Source: Seminavis robusta
Lineage: Eukaryota > Bacillariophyta > Bacillariophyceae > Naviculales > Naviculaceae
Assembly: GCA_903772945.1 (NCBI GenBank)
Contig: CAICTM010000497.1
Location: forward strand, 1 to 63,155
Length of the DNA stretch: 63,155 nucleotides
Reading direction: 5' to 3'
Both the position numbers and the translations under genes were made by a program. Positions 1 to 10,344 of the stretch are shown piece by piece. The notes beneath the pieces were generated by a model. It was given only the letters and a program-made list of their open reading frames with translations. It did not search any database and was not told the DNA's origin. Numbering within the stretch: position 1 is the first letter of the stretch; every line of letters starts with the position of its first letter.

Positions 1-753
1 CTCCCATAAAAGAATTAGACATCTGCCCGATATACAACGCGCCCAGAGAACCCAGACTTTTGTCTAAGTGGGGTACCTCGTGACTCAAACTAATAGAGGC
101 TTTCGGGTTAGACTGCTGCAAAAACATCAGTCGACGTAAACTCGTTCTCGTCTTCTAAGCAAGCTATTCACATCATTCACATGAGTACGAGAGGAAGGAA
201 TAGGAATTATGTGTATATGAATGCACAACACATAGCTTAGCGAACTCGAGAGAAGAAGGTTTGCTGTGTATAACTGTCTTTGGACAATCCAGTGAGGAAT
301 AGGTTGAGGGTAGCTGAAAGCTATTGTGTTTTAACAAAATGCACTACGCTAAAAGCTAGTGTAAAGATCTTTCGAGTGTTTTGATTTGAGAGAATGAAAG
401 TTAGGAGAGGATTAGAAAGCTAGAAACTAATCAGGAGAGATCCTCAAGGATCGTATTGAATTGCTCCCGCGGGAGACTGTAGGTGAGATAGAGTAGGTTG
501 CGGTAGCAATCTACTCGTTCCACGATCCTAAAAAACGGAAGCGTGAAGATTCGTCTAGCATTCATCTAGTGGCGTGGAAGTACTCCACGCTGGCTAAATA
601 CTAGAGCGATGTTTCATCATCAACCTAGTATGACTAGAGCGGTCATTGAGAATTCTGTCTCCAATGACTATTCGCGAAGGACTACGTCATGAGTCGAACC
701 CAGACCCTATCTAGGATCGAGTCGCGAATAAGGCTAAGAGCCGTGTATTGCAC
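1..753 (+). mobile_element. Remnant of a mobile element related to the Crypton-like copy at the window's far end
   Basis: Positions 689-753 match, with two mismatches in 65 bp, the reverse complement of 63091-63155, which is the first coding segment visible of the recombinase at the other end. Homology stops at 753/754, so this copy is broken just inside the coding part. Positions 1-688 would then be upstream element sequence, but there is no second copy in the window to compare, so their assignment is inference. No intact reading frame is present. Confidence 0.5.
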
Positions 754-1142
754 AGGGGCAGCTTCGACACAACCAGAAGAAGTTTGAGGGCAAGGCAGGT
801 AAAAAGCAAACTCAGGCACAAGAAGCAATTGATTACCTTCGGTCCCAGTGTGAGCTGGGACAGATGAGTTACATGGCACTATAGAACACTGAAAACCTTG
901 CTTTTTGACTGCACCAACAGCAGGAAAATGGAGATCTCTGGTTGACAGGAGCAGTAGGGATACAGACAGTGACAATGGTGTGTGCTTTGTGGTTGGGGAA
1001 GGCTTGGAAGAGAGAGAGATGTTGACTTGTTCTTGTTGAATGGGTGGAATGGTGCTGTTGTTGTTGTTCTGTGGCTTTTGTGGCTGCTGCTGCCAAGCAG
1101 ATTCAAAATGACCGGCAGCGAGCGAGCCAACACGACACGACG

Positions 1143-1290
1143 AGGTTTTGGTCGGTGGAACGAAAACTACAGGTTTTGGTCGGTGGAACGAAAACTACAG
1201 GTTTTGGTCGGGGGAACGAAAACTACAGGTTTTGGTCGGTGGAACGAAAACAAAAGGCTAGAGGAGGTTTTGGTTGGTGCGACGAAAACC
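1143..1290 (+). repeat. 28-bp minisatellite, four copies plus a degenerate fifth
   Basis: Units begin at 1143, 1171, 1199 and 1227 with the core AGGTTTTGGTCGGTGGAACG followed by AAAACTAC. A diverged unit begins at 1265. The period is 28 bp with no spacer, so this is a tandem minisatellite and not a spaced array. Frames read through it but give only repetitive peptides. Confidence 0.9.
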
Positions 1291-1931
1291 TTCCGTTGAG
1301 GTGCGTTGAGCAGGGCGAACCTGTCTGTGTTCTAATCTGTACCTCTTCCGTGAGATTTTGCTGCATTCCTCATTTTTGCGGTTTCACCATAGTACGATGG
1401 CTGTAGGAGGGACCAGTTAAAAAAAGACAGTACAGTAGTCTAAAATGGTTATCGTACCCCGTCCTCCTGAAGTTCCGTTCAAGAATAGAATCAACTGGTT
1501 GGGTCTGCAATAATAGAGGAAGCCAAAAATATTTTGGTTCATTGACGTGGGGAGGAGGCTAAGGGCCCCTGTGGTACATGTATGGTCGGTATCTACAGCG
1601 TACTTGTGCCGGTAGCTAGGCTGCTGGTATCTACCGTACCGGTAGTAGAGCCATAACTGAACTCTCGCGCGTCGTTCGAACTAGCCGGAACAAGTATGCT
1701 CGGTTGCTGCTGGAGGCTGTCGATGGATGCTTAATATAGTCGAAGCTTCTTCTTGATAAATACCTGGTAATTAGGTTTATAATTCAACGAATAGTTTTAT
1801 TACTGGTACTGTAGTCATACCGGTAGCAGGTCTGCTTACTGTACCTACCGTACCTGCGCTTTCTAGTGGATGTGCGCTGAATCCAACAAGGATTGCCCTC
1901 AACGGACGAGGGTCTTTCACACTTTTATCGC

Positions 1932-1935
<4 letters not shown>

Positions 1936-1970
<35 letters not shown>
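1936..1970. repeat. (GT)n microsatellite
   Basis: About 17 uninterrupted GT dinucleotides, followed by an imperfect TTGTGTGTTT tail. Confidence 0.95.
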
Positions 1971-1973
<3 letters not shown>

Positions 1974-2002
1974 TGTGTTTGTTGCAGCTGTTTTCGTCGC
2001 TC

Positions 2003-2296
2003 GTTAAGGATAGGGATTAATCTTGTGTGTTCTGTTGGACACAGTAGTTTCTACGCATGGGTACCAGTACTGGCTGGCTATGCAGACTCGCTAGTGTGTC
2101 CAGATAAACACGGTGGAGGTTTTGCCAAAGACATAAGGGACATTTTCCTTGTTAAGGATAGGGATTTATATTGTGTGTTCTGTTGGACACAGTACTCTGG
2201 ACCCATGGGTACCGATACCACTGTGCCCGTACTGGCTGGCTAAAGAGACTTGCTATCAATAGTGTGTCCAGTTGAACATGGTAAATGATTTGACCA
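2003..2296. repeat. Imperfect direct duplication of about 120-145 bp
   Basis: The block beginning GTTAAGGATAGGGATT at 2003 recurs at 2151. Both copies carry TGTGTGTTCTGTTGGACACA, an ATGGGTACC segment, a TACTGGCTGGCTA segment and a GTGTCCAG segment near their ends (about 2096 and 2264). The second copy is longer by a short insert around 2205-2230. It abuts the 3' end of the thioredoxin-like gene. Confidence 0.8.
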
Positions 2297-2297
2297 A

Positions 2298-2958
2298 TCA
2301 AATCTCTTTTTGACAGTTGAGGGCATCAGCCTCGGCTGCTTGTTCTTTCATCGGCACTGTGTTGACCAAACTTTCGATCAATGACTTCACCTGATCGTCG
2401 ATGAAGGACCCACATGGGAGTCCCCACTGCCCGGACACTCCAAAAAAAGAGGGCGACCTTTTCTGGTAGTAACATTTCCGGATTGGCTTGATGGAGCATC
2501 TTTTCTAGCACTCCTGGATGCACCTTTCCTTCCATTTGTTCTCTTGTATTTTCCTTGGAGGACCGCACAGCCATCTCCTTCATTTCAGGGGATAATTGAT
2601 TCTTGTCTACCACGACGTCATACGCCATTGGCATTATTGGCATGTGCTCTGTGGTTTCTCCCAATTGCTGCTTCGCTGCGCCAACGAGCCTTCCATGATG
2701 GAGCAAGAGCTTCGCGTTTTCATTGGTATTGTAGCCGAAGTCTTCAAAGGCCGTCGAAACACAATAAATGTCAAAGTCTTGCTTGCTTGACGCCAACTCA
2801 TTGGCAGCTGGAAGAGCATGAATATGGCATCCTGGACAGTTGGGTTGGATCAACAACAGAAGCTGAACGTCATGCGTGAGATCCTCAGAGGGAGAGCCCT
2901 GCAGCCATTCTAACCGGTCCAGAGGTGGAACCTTCAAAGGATCAGAGAAGTTTGACAT
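2298..2958 (-). CDS. Thioredoxin-fold (AhpC/TSA-like) protein with apparent frameshift
   Basis: Likely a small redox protein of the thioredoxin-like superfamily. Counting from the ATG at 2958, a CPGC motif (Cys41, Cys44) lies after a hydrophobic strand, which fits the active site of that fold. The stretch after it (FDIYCVSTAFEDF) resembles the second strand and helix of AhpC/TSA-like proteins. The open frame runs on to a stop at 2326, but after an A7 tract on the plus strand (2442-2448) the coding character changes. Dropping one base there continues the protein as GVSGQWGLP... through SFIDDQVKSLIESLV to a stop at 2298, which reads like a normal C-terminal helix. I therefore give 2298 as the end. 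The frame stays open upstream to 3036, but that part lies in GGTACC repeats, so the ATG at 2958 is preferred. No targeting peptide is evident. It could be a recent pseudogene or carry a homopolymer error. Substrate unknown. Confidence 0.55.
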
Positions 2959-3561
2959 TATTTTCCGTGCCTGAGTTTCAGGACAATATGCCGTGCACAC
3001 GATGCTGTTGCTCAGGGTTCCGGTACCTGGTACCATGTCATGCGGTAGCTGGTTCGACGCGAGGGAGTTCCTTGGAACAAAATCCCTTTGCCATCGAAAA
3101 ACAACAATAATAATGCAGTTTGGGAAAGAATGTCACCCGGCGCACAGGAATGGAACAGACTCGACTCAGGGGCCGATGACAGAAACAAAGCTCCAAAACA
3201 ATTTTTTGATCTGTAGTCTAACGTCCAGTCTACGAGCAATCTAAAGATTCACTACGCTCATTCACCATACCGGTAGCATGCGCCTTTTTTAAAGACTGAG
3301 GGCTGCCGAAAGTGCTCCTTTGGCAGAATGGCCGCCGTCGGGTAGTGTTTGATTGACAGTGGTTCGTCAATTCCGCTCGGATTGTGATTCGATTCGGCAC
3401 CGGTAGCTGTGGACTAAAAGCATTGTCCAGTGCAAGTCCATTGTGTGGTAGCAAAAGAGCATCTTTCGTAGTCTACCAAGGACAGTTTGCTGGTAAAACT
3501 CTATCGCCTGACGGAGCCATTCTGAGCTGATGACCTCGAAGTGATACTAGTACCCATCTAG
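2959..3561. other. Intergenic region between two minus-strand genes
   Basis: Contains GGTACC/TACCGGTA words near 3020-3040, 3270 and 3400. I see no gene, tRNA or clear regulatory element. Confidence 0.5.
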
Positions 3562-6500
3562 CTAGCGCTTGAACTTGACCCACGCCTCGTTGAGTTCCGT
3601 AACCTTCAGGGGCTTGGCCAGCACATGGTCAGCACCTTTCGACTTGAAGTAATTGACATCTTCGAGGAGAACATTGCCAGTGACCCCAACAATAAATGCA
3701 TCGCAGCCGTGAGATCGAATCACTTTGGTGGCATCCGGACCATTGAGTACCGGCATTTCAAAGTCCATCAGAATGGTGTCGAACGGAGTGTGCCCCTCAT
3801 CCGCTTTTATCCTTTCTTGGTCTGCCAGAACAGCATCTACTGCTTCCTGGCCGTTTGCCGCCGAATCGCATGTGTGTCCAGCCCGTTGCAATAGCCGAAT
3901 CAGCATCTTACGATTCATTGCTGCATCATCCACAACTAGTATATAACGACTCTCTTTTCGCAGAGAATCCCTCGGAGGTGAGGACGAAGCCTTTTTATCA
4001 GCACTGTCATTGGCGTCCTTAACACCCGGCGCGATCGATCCATTTGTGTCAGCTGTGCTAGAGCTCCGATCCGGTTCTGTAGGTGACTGGCAGTGGTATA
4101 AGGGGAGAAAAACGGTGAAAGTTGTACCATGCCCCCGACCAGGCGACTCGACACGAATCACACCTCCATGTTGCTCGATCAGTCCCTTGGTTATGTACTG
4201 GGAGATGCAGGAAATGGCGATATGTGAGCGGCATGCTGCCCTCATGATGCCAATGCCTAGGCATCACAGGCAACTTATGTCAATTTACTCACCAGTCCCA
4301 AACCACTACCTCCTCCAGCCTGGAGCTTGTTCGCATCAAACTGCACCCCCTCTAAAAAGGCAGGCGCATCAGACGTTGAATGAGACACAGCAACATTGAT
4401 TCCGTCTCAGCCAAGGGATTCCACGATGAACATACCTCTGAAGAGAAGATGTAACTGCTCAGCTGTCATTCCCTCTCCGTTGTCCCGTACAGAGACTTTG
4501 ACCGCGCCCTCCCGTGGATACGAGATTGGTTCTGCTTGTTGTCCGCCGCCATCTTTGCTCGTGTATAGTGGTCTGTCACCAGGCAGTCCTCCTGCAACGA
4601 ATGACGCCTTGACATCGATTACACCATTGTTTTCTTCAACAAATTTCAACGCGTTTGACACGAGGTTGAGAATAACTTGCCGCAGTCGCATGTCATCTCC
4701 AATGACATTTAGCATGTTCAAGTCCGGAGTTTTGGCCTTTTCAACATCGTTGTTCTCCCCGTTACCAGGTGCTGAATTGTTGTCATTGTTTTGGATTACC
4801 TCGTGTTGTTCCAGAGTGAAGTTCAGTGCCACGTTTCGTTTTCGCGCTTGGATATCAAATGCCGACACTGATTTTCGCACAAGCTCCCAAATCGGCACAA
4901 TTCCAACTTCCAGTTGAAAACTTCCCGTCTCTGTCTCAACAAAAGACAATTGGTTCGATGAGTTGTGGCTGACGAAATCAGCATCAACCACATACGTTTT
5001 GGGACCTACCAATCTTATCGTAGTTCAGCAAATCGTTGAGGATGGCGACGGCACTTTCAGAATTGTCGAGTATATCTCCAGTCAAGTCCATCATATACTT
5101 GAGGGTATCACGAAGAGAAGAAGACCCCCCGTCGTTTACGGCTGCGGAGGTTACTTCTTTAAGGTTGTCGGGTGGTTTTTCCCTTTCTTCTTCCGTCGCA
5201 TCCATTTGAGCGTCCAGCTCTGAGCGTAACAGCTCGAGTCCCATGCACACCGTGTTCTGGGAGTAGACAAAGGCGAGCACGTGAGGGGCAAAGTTCATGT
5301 AGTTTTCCAAAGCACACGTTTCCGATGAGCCATTCAGTCCCGTACGGTACGTACCAGCGGCGTTCGAATCTCATGCGATACGAACCGCACGAAACGTCGC
5401 TTGATTTCCAAGACAGCCTTTTGATGGCGGGACTCTCCCCTCATGAAGAAATCGTAGGAGAAGAACAGTGCAGCACAGAAAAGAATCACACCAACAAATC
5501 CCATGGCAATAGCCGTAGGACTATTGGTTCTGAACTCATCGAGCATGGCATTGGTAGGGTAAACAGTGAGAGTGAATGTCTTGGAGGCGCTTGCCTCCGT
5601 TCCAAAGTCGTTTAGAACCTCCGAACGACCCATGTGTTCATACTGCGGATCGTGATGATCCCCTTTTCCCACCAATCTCGGTTGTCCGTTATCAATTACA
5701 AAGGTGTAAGATTCTGTGTCTGTGGACACGACACAATCCAATCCATCAACATAGTCGGGTACGACTGATGTCAAAACTTCTTCCCAGTGAATGGTAGTCC
5801 CTGTAATGGCGACCATGGTGTTGGGGTCATTCTTGGCAAAGACAGGGTTGTAAATAATAGCCGCTGGTCCTGGCCGAATAATCAATTCCAAAAAGTCTGT
5901 CACCATGGTACACACGGGTTCTTCCTTATTAGTATTGGTGGCATCGTGTTGTTGCGCACATTCCAGCATGCTGTCAGTGGCCACTCCCTGAAAGACGCGA
6001 GAGTGAACATTTAATAGCAAGGAGGTAGCATTGACATTGTTGTGTAAAAATATGGGTATAAGAATATTGTTTGGGCTGTCATAGGTTGTTTCTCCTGTAA
6101 CATCCGGGAGTCTTCTATCTGGATAGGCGGGTTCTTCGCTCTGATCCGGTTTCCAAGTACCAAATCCAAAGTCACTCACACCGGCCCCTTCCGGATACCC
6201 CTGTTCTTCGTAGACCTGCTTGGCGTGTTCATGGAAAGCATCGACTTGTGCGGGTTGGACAAAGACGTTGACAGCGAGGGTCAAGGAGGATGATAATTTG
6301 GCAATTTTGCTGGCAATTTCGACGTATCCATCCAAGGAGACCATGGGCCACTGGGAAGAATCGGGAAAGGCGTACTTCATGACGCTGGCCATGACTTCTC
6401 CGCCTTGAACTTTGCGCAACGTAATGGCCTTGGCATTCTGCAAGGCACTACTGGCCACAGACTCGTACGTTTGCATTCCCACCGACTGCTCGAGGTCGTC

Positions 6501-6644
6501 CACTACCCAATAACTGACCACTCCGCAAAAAGCGGCCGAAAAGAGCAAGCAAACGACAAAGACCACACGGAGGACCCATGTCCGCTGTTGTTGCTGTGTC
6601 ATATTAGTTTTGCTCGCTTGAGAGGATGGCTCGGGGGAGGTCAT
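3562..6644 (-). CDS. Membrane-bound hybrid sensor histidine kinase (receiver domain attached)
   Basis: Five exons: 6644-5355, 5256-5010, 4930-4436, 4351-4293 and 4197-3562, all with GT-AG introns in matching phase, giving 908 residues. Order: short cytoplasmic N-terminus, membrane segment at about 22-48, extracytoplasmic domain of about 330 residues, second membrane segment at about 383-407, HisKA with H-box SHEIRTPL (phospho-acceptor His424, at the end of exon 1), HATPase with N-box NLVSNALKF, G1 box DNGEGM and a GSGLGL box carried on the 59-bp fourth exon, then a C-terminal receiver with the DD pair in VVDDAAMN, phospho-acceptor Asp842 in LMDFEMPV, and Thr and Lys in GVTGN and LAKPL. The catalytic set is complete, so an active phosphorelay is expected, although the phosphotransfer partner is not in this window. 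The sensor domain looks like a diverged CHASE domain, which is inference. The ligand is unknown. Confidence 0.9.
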
Positions 6645-7729
6645 GGTGTTGGGTGTATAATGTGTAGATCAAGGACCACTAGCTAGACTGGCTACAGCCT
6701 GTGCACGGTGCAGTAAAAAGGCAACAACTCGATCCGGAAAACAACGCGGTACAGTAACGAGACACAAAGGATGGTGGTCCTCCACAACAGTTAGTCTTTT
6801 TGCTGTTCGTGACAATGATGTATTCCTTGCAAAACTGCTTGGTTGTTTCGTCTCTTTGATAATCGTTTGCTTTGTTGTTTGTTGTGGTGGCACAGTCATG
6901 TACAAGTACCGTTTCTGAACAAGTCCTTTGCTTGGTGGCTCTACTACTAGTAGTATTTGTGCATAATATGGTCATTGCGTTTTTTTATTGTGCAAGCCCC
7001 ATCGAGTTTCGCTTCGCATTGTCGTGGTGGTTGGTGGTTGGTGGTTCGTTGTTGGTTTTGGGATTTGGGACGTTTGTAGAGAAATCAAGGATTTGTTAAA
7101 TAAGATCAAGCTACTGAGTAGCAGCGCAATTATTTCGTGACGGAAATTAAAGCTTTAACAGTTGTGCTCATGCCTTCACTCGAGTTTTAATACTTAGAAC
7201 TGACGTTTGTGGATGCTTGTTTAAAGGATTTAACATCCAGTCCTCTTGTCAGCATGCAGCATGCAGCCACCAGACTGGTCACCTTCGCGAATCGAATCGA
7301 AGAAGAGACGTAAAAAGGTAATAAGTGATCATCCTCTTTCTTCCGTTTCTGTTTTTTCAAAGCACAAAAATGAGCTAAATTGAGCTTTTATTTAGATTTT
7401 CAGAGTGGATGACGTGCGAGATCGCAAGCTGTTGCGAGTCTGTACCGGTACGGTCTGGCAATGTACCAGGTAACGTTAACTGGTACCAGGTACCGGTACC
7501 GGTACCGACTGAGTTTCCCGATTTCTCACAATTCCAATTTTCCGGATTCCATTCCTCCCAATTCCAATTTTCAGGATTCCACAATTCTAATTTTCTCGAT
7601 TTCAGCCTTTTAAAAGAGTGAAAGTGTTTCGAAATTTGCTGGTTTCAAAACACAAAAATGAGAAAATTGCGCTCGTTCAGATTTTCAGTGACAGTCGAGT
7701 ATGGAGGCTTGCTATTCTAGCTGGCTGTT
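6645..7729. other. Gene-free region between divergent genes, with AT-rich repeats near its end
   Basis: It lies upstream of both the kinase (-) and the oxygenase (+) and probably contains both promoters, but I recognise no motif. Short frames here have no domain or codon signal. A small repeat cluster occupies 7354-7690. Confidence 0.5.
7354..7690. repeat. Direct repeats of about 45 bp flanking a short minisatellite
   Basis: A block with CACAAAAATGAG and later AGATTTTCAG occurs at about 7354-7405 and again at about 7641-7690. Between them are TACCGGTACC words (7440-7510) and two to three units of AATTCCAATTTTC plus GGATTCC at about 7530-7605. It could be a small degenerate mobile element, but I see no terminal inverted repeats. 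Confidence 0.5.
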
Positions 7730-9382
7730 GTGGTCTGTTCACATTGTAGTAACAGCATGCGAATGGTGTGGACCTCTTCTTCAGAATTGATCCTTCTGTT
7801 GGTATCATCTGTGTTACTGAGAGGCCAAAGACTCTGCCATGGTTGGACCGTCCCTCTGCGAACGTACCGGTACAAACCACTTGGTCGCTATGGTGTCCCA
7901 ACACCGCAAGCACGCCATCCGCCCAAATCCGATGATTGGGAGGACGCGGGTTGTGATAGCGAAATCTTGGAAAGAGTAGAGTCACTCAATGCAGATGATG
8001 TGAGGACTGCTCGAGAATCGAGTCTGGTCTTTGAAGACAGTGGTGGCAAGAGTGGAATACTGGAGGAGGATGATGATGGTGAACTGCCACCGTTTGAATG
8101 GGTGGACAACCATGTGGCCATTCGAACTCTAGAACCAGTGTTGCTTCGGGAAGAGACAAACTCCATCCAAAGAGCAGCAGAGACTCTATGGGAAAGCCAA
8201 GATGGGAGTTCTTCTCGTTTCTCCTATCAATATGCCACAAATTCAGAGGCGCATGTGTCAGACTTTCCATCAGATAGTGATGCCACCCTAGCCATCAATC
8301 GAGCACTCCTCACTAAAATCTACCCCCTTATTCGGAGAGCCTTTCCAACCATCTCGCCACCCAAAGACGTTCCACTTTTTGTATATGATGCCCTTGTCAT
8401 CCGATACAACGCCACCAAAAGTGGGGACAGCAATCAAACACCGAGGGCTGGACAGCCTTTGCATCGAGATTTGGGACTTGTCAGCGTCAACGTTATGCTC
8501 AATGATGCTACTGACTTTGAAGGTGGAGGAACCTTTTTTGAGAATCAGCTAAAGAACCATCTCAACCAGGGGGCTGCTGATGCCTTCAACACATCATCCA
8601 ATTTGCTGCAACACAAACCACAGCCCATCAAACCACCCGGTGTGGGACACTGTCTGCTTCATGAATCCGCCGAACGGCATGCCGGTGCTGCGACAGTGGC
8701 AGGGATTCGGGATATCCTAGTTCTCTTTGTCACAGCTCCGTCGTCACCCAAAATTGTCAATGCACGCATCAAGCAATGTCGAGAATTCTGCGAACAACTA
8801 CATCAAGACAACGAAATCCAGGCTTTGGAGTGCCGGATACGACATCATAACATGGCACTGCGGCTAGTTCCGAATGATGGGGAAGCCTACCAGTATTTGG
8901 GAACTGCTTGGATGGAATTTGCAGCTCTTGCAAAAGCGAACAATGATGGCATGCATCATCAGCATCATTATTTGCAACAAGCCATTGACTGTCTGCAGAG
9001 GGCAGCAGTCCTCACTCCCTGTGATTCTCGAGTTTACAACAATTTGGGCATTGCACTGGGACAACAGGTGGAACCGTTGAAGGAAGCGTCGTTTGCAATC
9101 CAAACCTCCAAAGAGGCTTATCGACGTGGCCATACACTTTTGCTGGCTTTGGCCCAGGCAGGATGCGATGTGGTAGATGAAACGGATACACTGTCTCGCA
9201 ATTACGGATTGATGTTGGCCAACCAAGATCGCTTTACGGAAGCTTGCGAGGTTTTAAAAGATACTGCAGCGAGATATCTAGAGGCGGAGAAAAAAGATGG
9301 CAAGGCACCACCTCGTGGCATAGTGGAAGCGTACCAGCTATGGAAGTTTTGTCAGAGTCGCTCATTCCACGTGGCTTCTTGA
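7730..9382 (+). CDS. 2-oxoglutarate/Fe(II) oxygenase (prolyl 4-hydroxylase-like) with TPR-like C-terminus
   Basis: Single-exon gene of 550 residues. The N-terminus has a hydrophobic stretch (ELILLLVSSVLL, about residues 18-31) typical of a signal peptide or anchor, so the protein probably enters the secretory pathway; later ATGs at codons 10 or 12 are also possible starts. The oxygenase core has the expected iron ligands His245 and Asp247 (LHRDLG), a GGGTFFEN segment, distal His317 in ERHAGA, and Arg327 (GIRDILVLF) suited to bind 2-oxoglutarate. Residues about 355-480 are helical with TPR features (AYQYLGTAWMEFA, VYNNLGIALGQQ). The family hydroxylates protein or peptide side chains, often proline. 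The substrate here is unknown. A TPR partner domain is known in animal collagen prolyl hydroxylases, but there it lies before the catalytic domain. Confidence 0.8.
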   Translation: MVCSHCSNSMRMVWTSSSELILLLVSSVLLRGQRLCHGWTVPLRTYRYKPLGRYGVPTPQARHPPKSDDWEDAGCDSEILERVESLNADDVRTARESSLVFEDSGGKSGILEEDDDGELPPFEWVDNHVAIRTLEPVLLREETNSIQRAAETLWESQDGSSSRFSYQYATNSEAHVSDFPSDSDATLAINRALLTKIYPLIRRAFPTISPPKDVPLFVYDALVIRYNATKSGDSNQTPRAGQPLHRDLGLVSVNVMLNDATDFEGGGTFFENQLKNHLNQGAADAFNTSSNLLQHKPQPIKPPGVGHCLLHESAERHAGAATVAGIRDILVLFVTAPSSPKIVNARIKQCREFCEQLHQDNEIQALECRIRHHNMALRLVPNDGEAYQYLGTAWMEFAALAKANNDGMHHQHHYLQQAIDCLQRAAVLTPCDSRVYNNLGIALGQQVEPLKEASFAIQTSKEAYRRGHTLLLALAQAGCDVVDETDTLSRNYGLMLANQDRFTEACEVLKDTAARYLEAEKKDGKAPPRGIVEAYQLWKFCQSRSFHVAS

Positions 9383-9875
9383 GAGAGGAGCGAATGCCTA
9401 GTTCAAATTTGGAGCAACACTCATGGAGCATCGGGGCCAGGTCTCTGGCATATTGACAAAATGCACGCAGCATTGAGTCTGTGGTGGGCCTTTTTCATCC
9501 ACTGTTGGGGTGAAGTTTTACCTGATACAAAGGCATCTCGCCTTCGTAAGACTGGCAGGAAGCATATCCGACGGTGCCGGTACAATGCGGTACGGTACTT
9601 GTACTAGTAGCGCAAGGGCAGCACCACACCCAGGACCCCCCATTCAATGATTTGATTCGGTTCGGTTCGGTTCGATTACTGATTCCATTGGATCATTTGT
9701 GGGGGTGGGTCAAGCAGAGATGCGGTACCGCGGTCTCATACCGGCAGGACACAGGACTGCTTTAGCTTTCGGGAATAGCAAATTTATCACCCAACAGCAT
9801 TAACAGCTGTGCTACCGGTACTATGTCCTATGATCTTTATTAAATAGCAGACTATGGGTAGTCTAGAAATCTACA
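9383..9875. other. Intergenic region, no gene seen
   Basis: Contains GGTACGGTACTTG and TACCGG words around 9570-9830 and a GGTTCGGTTCGGTTCG run near 9659-9676. No coding signal. Confidence 0.5.
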
Positions 9876-10223
9876 GGACCGTCCGACGGTTTTCGCTCAG
9901 GTTTTAAAAAAACTCAAAATTTTGCAGTTGAAACATTCCCTTAAACATTCCCTTAAAACATTCCCTTTAATCCTTAACATTCCCTTAAATCAACATTCCC
10001 TTAACGCTTCGAAACATTCCTCTAAGCCTTCATGTAAACCCCATAGAACATTCCCTTAAAAAAAATGAACATTCCCTTAAATAAACATTCCCTTAAAACA
10101 TTACCTTAAATCCTCAACATTCCCTTAACATTCCCTTAAAGCTTCAACATTCCCTTAACATTCCCTAACCAGAACCACGATTTGAGCAGCTTTTAAACCT
10201 GAGCAAAAACCGTCGGACGGTCC
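9876..10223. mobile_element. MITE-like element with 33-bp terminal inverted repeats and an internal 13-bp repeat array
   Basis: The left end (9876-9908) begins GGACCGTCCGACGGTTTT. The right end (10191-10223) is its reverse complement with about two differences. Inside, the unit AACATTCCCTTAA or a close variant occurs about 17 times on the plus strand with irregular spacing. Length is about 348 bp with no coding capacity, which fits a non-autonomous DNA transposon. I could not identify a target-site duplication, so the superfamily is undetermined. Confidence 0.75.
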
Positions 10224-10344
10224 AGCTTAGACGACCCAGCATTCTTTTACTACTAGCTATTATAGTACGGTGTAGGAAGGGAGGAATATTTTTAATTTTT
10301 GAGGGGACGATCAATTATTACTGTTCCCGATTCCATCATGTACT

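Larger units (their letters stand above)
754..2297. other. Gene-free stretch with simple and tandem repeats
   Basis: No reading frame here looks like a real gene. The stretch holds a 28-bp minisatellite, a GT microsatellite and an imperfect direct duplication (each listed separately), plus scattered TACCGGTA and GTACC words around 1590-1660 and 1810-1850. Confidence 0.6.

Noticed and set aside
1..753. Solo LTR of a copia-type retrotransposon
   Set aside because: No TG...CA ends, primer-binding site or target duplication could be shown; the match to the recombinase coding start favours a broken Crypton-like copy.
1143..1290. Possible CRISPR-like array
   Set aside because: The units abut with no spacers and the context is eukaryotic; it is a minisatellite.
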